Shown here one piece after another: positions 61,096-64,000 of a stretch of 64,000 nucleotides of DNA. The notes under the pieces are model-generated. The model was given only the letters and a program-made list of their open reading frames with translations. It was not told the DNA's origin and made no database searches. Positions within the stretch are counted from its first letter, which is position 1. Each line of letters opens with the position of its first letter. The position numbers and the translations under genes were made by a program. Source of the stretch: Margaritifera margaritifera (Eukaryota > Mollusca > Bivalvia > Unionida > Margaritiferidae); the NCBI GenBank assembly GCA_029931535.1, contig JAQPZY010001689.1, positions 2,260,501 through 2,324,500 of the forward strand. Reading direction: 5' to 3'.

Positions 61096-61615
61096 ATGCC
61101 TGAACTCTACACGCCACTGGTGAAACGGATTCCGTGGAAGGAAAGCATAGATAAAATTAAGACCTTAGAGGATTATAAAAAAGTGATACAAGAACTGTGT
61201 CCATTAAATTTTGGACGTTATGTGGTATGTGTCTTAGTGACTTCTTATCTTGGAATTCGTTTTCCAGGACATTCGTTGTGGACTATTTTTGAGGACAAGT
61301 GTTTGCCTTGGATTCTTTTGAACGATCCGTGGTTGTTTTGGACTCAATTGTTGTTGAGTTCCAAAAAACAATATGACCCTGTGTTCTTCTTCGGACTTAG
61401 TAGAAGAAGATGAAGACTATAAAAACTTAATTTTATCAGTCCACGAAAGACACATTGTACGTAAAGCGTTGAGAGGTGTAATGAAAATTAGTGACGCACT
61501 TCCATGTGAAGAAGATATTCGTCACACTTTATCTGTGTATAAAACATTTCAAGAAGTGTGTTTTGCTAGTGAGTTACACCAACACCTTTTCCATTGGAAA
61601 GATGTACGACCCTGA
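61096..61615 (+). CDS. Uncharacterised protein, frame broken once
   Basis: The first ATG is at 61096; the frame upstream has only a TTG. The first frame (to 61413) contains IDKIKTLEDYKKVIQELCPL, then a hydrophobic stretch around RYVVCVLVTSYLGIRFPG and WILLNDPWLFWTQLLL. A run of six As at 61362-61367 lies just before an overlapping frame (ATG 61373, stop 61613-61615) that reads DLVEEDEDYKNLILSVHERH and EVCFASELHQHLFHWK. The end of the first frame (FFFGLSRRR) looks like out-of-frame reading, so I infer one gene with one extra A. No family is recognised. A TATAAAAG at 61081 is only 15 bases above the ATG, too close to serve it. Confidence 0.55.
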
Positions 61616-62029
61616 AGAAACCTTGGTTTCCAATATTGGTTACAAGAAGTGGCCCAGTTCAGCAAAGATTTGGCCACTTATCCATAAGGTTCTAAAAGTG
61701 AAAAAAGGGGAACCTCGATGGGAAACCCTAAAAGAAGAAAAAGAAGAAGAAGTACCTGACACCACCACTGTGTGGTTCCAATACCTCTTGAGGAGGAACA
61801 CCACCCTTCTTTACCACCACCACCGCTACCGTCAGAGGATTCAAAAAAACAAAAGACGAGAAGAAGAATGTCACCCCAAAACACAGTGTCTTTCATGACT
61901 AGGACACGAAACTATTGTTGTACATTGACGTGTTTATATGACAGTTTGATGGTTTCCGTAGGACCCTTCATTGTGTACCTGATGATTTTACTTTGCTATT
62001 TTCTCACTCGTACTGTAAAAAATGAATGA
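61602..62029 (+). CDS. Uncharacterised protein with C-terminal membrane segment, frame broken
   Basis: An ATG at 61602 overlaps the previous stop by 14 bases. Its frame reads EETLVSNIGYKKWPSSAKIW and an acidic run (KEEKEEEVPDTTT) and then loses coding character. The frame that opens near 61772 gives LEEEHHPSLPPPPLPSED and KKQKTRRR, and a hydrophobic stretch, VSVGPFIVYLMILLCYFL, near 61951-62004, ending at 62029. The switch needs a net loss of one or gain of two bases at tgtgtgg near 61765-61772. It may be a continuation of the gene at 61096, or the membrane part may be a separate protein of 53 residues from the ATG at 61868. A type-II-like or tail-anchored membrane protein is inferred; no family is recognised. 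An AATAAA follows at 62084-62089. Confidence 0.5.
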
Positions 62030-62104
62030 CTTGTAAAAAATATGTTATTTTGTTGGTTGGTAAGTTACTTTTTTTCTCTAAAAAATAAACGTGTATGAAA
62101 ATCG

Positions 62105-62138
62105 TATAAAATGCCTTGGATTTTTTGTCTTCTTCTCA
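62105..62138 (+). promoter_or_regulatory. Promoter of the packaging ATPase gene
   Basis: TATAAAA begins at 62105 and a TCA with its A at 62138 follows 33 bases on. This places transcription start after the ATG at 62111, so the next in-frame ATG at 62159 should be used. Confidence 0.6.
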
Positions 62139-62158
62139 AAAATCTTCTTACCTCAATC

Positions 62159-62899
62159 ATGGCTACATCTTCTTCTACCTCGTCTGCTTCCTCCTCCTCT
62201 TCTGTGGTGAAAGTAATTGACGAAAAGTTAGATCGTCAAAGTTGGAATGCTTTGTATCTGCGCCATCCATTTAACATGTTAATTGCTGGACCGAGTGGTT
62301 CAGGTAAAACCGAATTTGTCAAACGATTGATCGAACACAAAACTGATTTGTTTGATCGTCCACCTCAACGCATCGTGTGGTGTTACAAAGAGTGGCAACC
62401 GTCTTACACGTTATTGAAAGAAAGTCAAGGAGAAACCATTTCCTTTATGGATGGTATTCCTCACGAAGACGATGGAATCGTGTCTGACGTGAGTCAAACT
62501 CATTTAGTTATTTTTGATGACATGTTAGGAGAAGACGAAGAAGAAATTAAACTTTGGTTTACACGAAAAGGACACCATCGTAATGCCAGCATTGTCTACA
62601 TTACTCAAAATTTATTTCAACAAAGTAAAGCCCATCGAACCATCAGTTTGAATTCTCATTACGTTGTCTTGTTTAAAAGTCCCAGAGACAAATCTCAAGT
62701 ACAAGTGTTAGCCAAACAGTTAGGAGCTCCTTGGCTCAATTATGCGTACGACGATGCCACTCAAACCCCTCACGAGTATTTACTCATTGACTTAAAACCG
62801 ACCACTCCTGACTATTTGAGATTTCGTGCCAGTATCTTTCACTCTTGGAGTGAAGAAGGGGGTCCTGTCATTTACACGTCCCCTTCAGCCCATTTTTAA
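62159..62899 (+). CDS. A32/FtsK-type genome-packaging ATPase
   Basis: A 246-residue ATPase expected to drive DNA into capsids. After a Ser-rich leader, the core starts with HPFNMLIAGPSGSGKTEF, whose GPSGSGKT is the Walker A loop (about residues 43-50). The Walker B strand is THLVIFDDML (about residues 117-126), and YITQNLF near residue 158 matches the sensor-like strand of this family. Length and motif spacing fit Polinton and adintovirus ATPases. The frame is intact. I chose the ATG at 62159 over the one at 62111, 48 bases upstream, because the TATA box lies directly against the first one, and the second has A at -3 and G at +4. It precedes the lysine-rich virion-type protein, as expected of a late module. 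Confidence 0.93.
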   Translation: MATSSSTSSASSSSSVVKVIDEKLDRQSWNALYLRHPFNMLIAGPSGSGKTEFVKRLIEHKTDLFDRPPQRIVWCYKEWQPSYTLLKESQGETISFMDGIPHEDDGIVSDVSQTHLVIFDDMLGEDEEEIKLWFTRKGHHRNASIVYITQNLFQQSKAHRTISLNSHYVVLFKSPRDKSQVQVLAKQLGAPWLNYAYDDATQTPHEYLLIDLKPTTPDYLRFRASIFHSWSEEGGPVIYTSPSAHF

Positions 62900-62909
62900 A
62901 AAAAAAAAC

Positions 62910-62943
62910 TATAAAAACAACCTACGACGTCATTTCTGTCTCA
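62910..62943 (+). promoter_or_regulatory. Promoter of the lysine-rich protein gene
   Basis: TATAAAAA begins at 62910, 11 bases after the ATPase stop. A TCACAC with its A at 62943 follows 33 bases on, and the ATG is at 62963. Confidence 0.6.
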
Positions 62944-62962
62944 CACTCTTTTTGGAGAGAAG

Positions 62963-63881
62963 ATGACTTCCTTTCAATCTCATCCTTCGGCTAAATTGAT
63001 TCGTGCCTTGTATGGCATCAGTCGTGAAAAAAATGCACAAGTCCGTGCTCATTTGTTAGAAGCGAGTCTTAAAGAAGTGTTACGATGGTTTACTTTGACA
63101 GCACGTCAATTACTACAAGGTATCATTCACATCCCTCATCAAACTCAACGTTTTTTTTCAAAGACATAAATCGGCATTGTCACAACTGGCTGATCCTAGA
63201 ATCGATTCACGGACTAAAAAACAAATCATTTTAACTCCTGGTGGAAGTGGTTCTTTAGGAGGGGTTATGATTCGTTCCCTTTTGAAATGGGATCCTAATG
63301 ATACCAAAACCAAAACAACTCCTAAAAAGAAGAAGAAAAGTCCAAAGAAGAAGAAAACCAGCCCCAAGAAAAAGAAAAGTCGTACCCAAAAGAAGAAAAA
63401 AACCACACCTACTACCACCACTAACACCCGACGTAAAAGAGGTACTGCAACCAGGACGCAAACGTACACCCGCAAAACACCACCACTACCCTTACCATCA
63501 CCACCAGCAGTGACGAGGTCTCCTTTTGCGTCCACTTCTTCCTCTTTGTCTTCTTCACCACCCCCTTTTACCATGATGCCTGTAAAACCAGACTTAAGAT
63601 CCGTGTTTCCTAATTTGATGCAAAAATGGAAACCTATTTCGAAAGTGACCCCGTCGGGACCGTCGACTTCAGCTGATTTAGCCATGGCAGCAGCCACCCA
63701 CAAAGTACCATCCCCTAAAACCAAAGTCCAAGAAAGAACTGGTATCTTACAAAGTTTAGTGGATTTATCCAAAGAAGAATTGAGACGATTTAGTCCTTTG
63801 AAAACACCTCAACGTCGAGTCAGACCTGTCGTGAAGTTGGTACGTCGTGCAGACAATCAGTGGAGAACTGTTCCAGTATAA
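62963..63881 (+). CDS. Lysine-rich DNA-binding virion-type protein, one frame break
   Basis: The ATG at 62963 opens 68 residues with an amphipathic helix (EVLRWFTLTARQLLQGIIHI). At a run of eight Ts (63151-63158) the frame shifts by one; the frame continuing from there runs to 63881 without an ATG near its start, so this is one gene with one extra T. That part has LTPGGSGSLGGVMIRSLLKW, then lysine clusters in SPKKKKTSPKKKKS form, a Pro/Ser/Thr-rich middle and a basic end (TPQRRVRPVVKLVRR). About 305 codons in all. SPKK-like repeats bind the DNA minor groove in sperm-type histones, so a genome-condensing core protein is likely; the helix and Gly-rich motif recall minor virion proteins of the adenovirus pVI/pX kind, but this is inference. 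Confidence 0.7.
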
Positions 63882-63911
63882 AATAGAAGGGTACCCTGCT
63901 AAAAGACTTCA
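63877..63911 (+). promoter_or_regulatory. Promoter of the last gene, overlapping the preceding stop codon
   Basis: TATAAAAT begins at 63877 and contains the TAA stop of the lysine-rich gene. TCAGAC with its A at 63911 follows 34 bases on, and the ATG is at 63938. Confidence 0.65.
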
Positions 63912-63937
63912 GACTTGTTTTCTACCGACTAAAAAAG

Positions 63938-64000
63938 ATGGCTCCCAAACGTGTACACCACCAAGAAAAGAAGAAAACCACCAAAAAAGGACGACGACTT
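63938..64000 (+). CDS. Start of a basic protein, cut by the window edge
   Basis: The ATG at 63938 has a strong context (aagATGg). The 21 visible residues begin MAPKRVHHQEKKKTTKKG and stay open to the edge. The very basic N-terminus fits a virion protein (core, penton or minor capsid type), but the family cannot be told from so little. Confidence 0.6.
   Translation, partial: MAPKRVHHQEKKKTTKKGRRL

Larger units (their letters stand above)
54775..64000. mobile_element. Polinton/Maverick (adintovirus-like) element, left part
   Basis: A gene-dense block with its own character begins here: a terminal repeat, a divergent gene pair, a protein-primed-type family B polymerase, an A32/FtsK-like packaging ATPase and lysine-rich virion-type proteins. 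This combination is established for Polintons and adintoviruses. The left boundary is inferred from the 71-bp repeat and the end of the minisatellite. The right end, integrase, protease and capsid genes lie outside the window if present, so terminal inverted repeats and the 6-bp target duplication cannot be checked. Frame breaks are few and mostly single extra bases, so the copy is young or imperfectly assembled. Confidence 0.85.

Noticed and set aside
62111..62158. Upstream ATG of the packaging ATPase
   Set aside because: It touches the TATA box, so it should lie upstream of the transcription start. The ATG at 62159 has better context.
63158..63772. Minus-strand Val/Phe/Gly-rich frame of 204 codons
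   Set aside because: It is the complement of the lysine- and proline-rich codons of the virion-type protein.
54775..64000. Herpesvirus or baculovirus insertion, suggested by the BIR gene
   Set aside because: The polymerase has the Polinton-type exonuclease, nuclease-like insert and palm motifs, and the ATPase is of the A32/FtsK type. Herpesvirus packaging uses a different terminase.

Overview
The window looks like nuclear DNA of an invertebrate metazoan, not a bacterium. About 54.7 kb is AT-rich and full of microsatellites, minisatellites, decayed LINEs, a mariner, a Gypsy remnant, tRNA-derived SINEs and hAT-like ends. I could not support any intact host gene. A marine invertebrate such as a mollusc is plausible from the repeat mix, but this is inference.

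Region by region: 1-15.7 kb holds non-coding DNA with minisatellites. 15.7-17.0 kb is a complete but dead mariner. 20.3 kb and 32.6-34.7 kb carry two related Gypsy-like remnants. 2.5-3.15 kb and 23.0-23.7 kb are two copies of one dispersed repeat. 23.9-24.4 kb (minus) is a fragment of a DUF3504/Crypton-type recombinase domain. 24.6-29.4 kb is a plus-strand LINE split by a minus-strand CR1/Jockey-like LINE. 32.27-32.52 kb is an inverted pair of tRNA-like repeats. 41.4-42.6 kb and 44.9-48.3 kb are two more plus-strand LINEs. 48.3-49.7 kb is a 28-unit, 48-bp satellite, 51.7-53.1 kb is a 28-bp satellite, and 54.4-54.75 kb is a minisatellite.

From about 54.78 kb to the right edge the character changes: the DNA is dense with genes and carries one end of a Polinton/Maverick (adintovirus-like) element or integrated virus. 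A terminal 71-bp direct repeat and a perfect hairpin are followed by a minus-strand gene with four zinc knuckles and, divergently, a type B DNA polymerase. Next come a BIR-domain (IAP-like) protein, two uncharacterised genes (one ending in a membrane segment), an A32/FtsK-type packaging ATPase, a lysine-rich protein with SPKK-like repeats, and the start of another basic protein cut by the window edge. Integrase, protease and capsid genes are not in this window and would be expected to the right.

The genes form a replication, packaging and virion-DNA set with an apoptosis inhibitor as an accessory. Several have a TATA box followed 31-35 bases later by a TCA initiator, including mirrored promoters between the zinc-knuckle and polymerase genes. 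Most reading-frame breaks in the element have the same form, one extra base, usually in a homopolymer. This points to assembly error or a very recent insertion rather than long decay.
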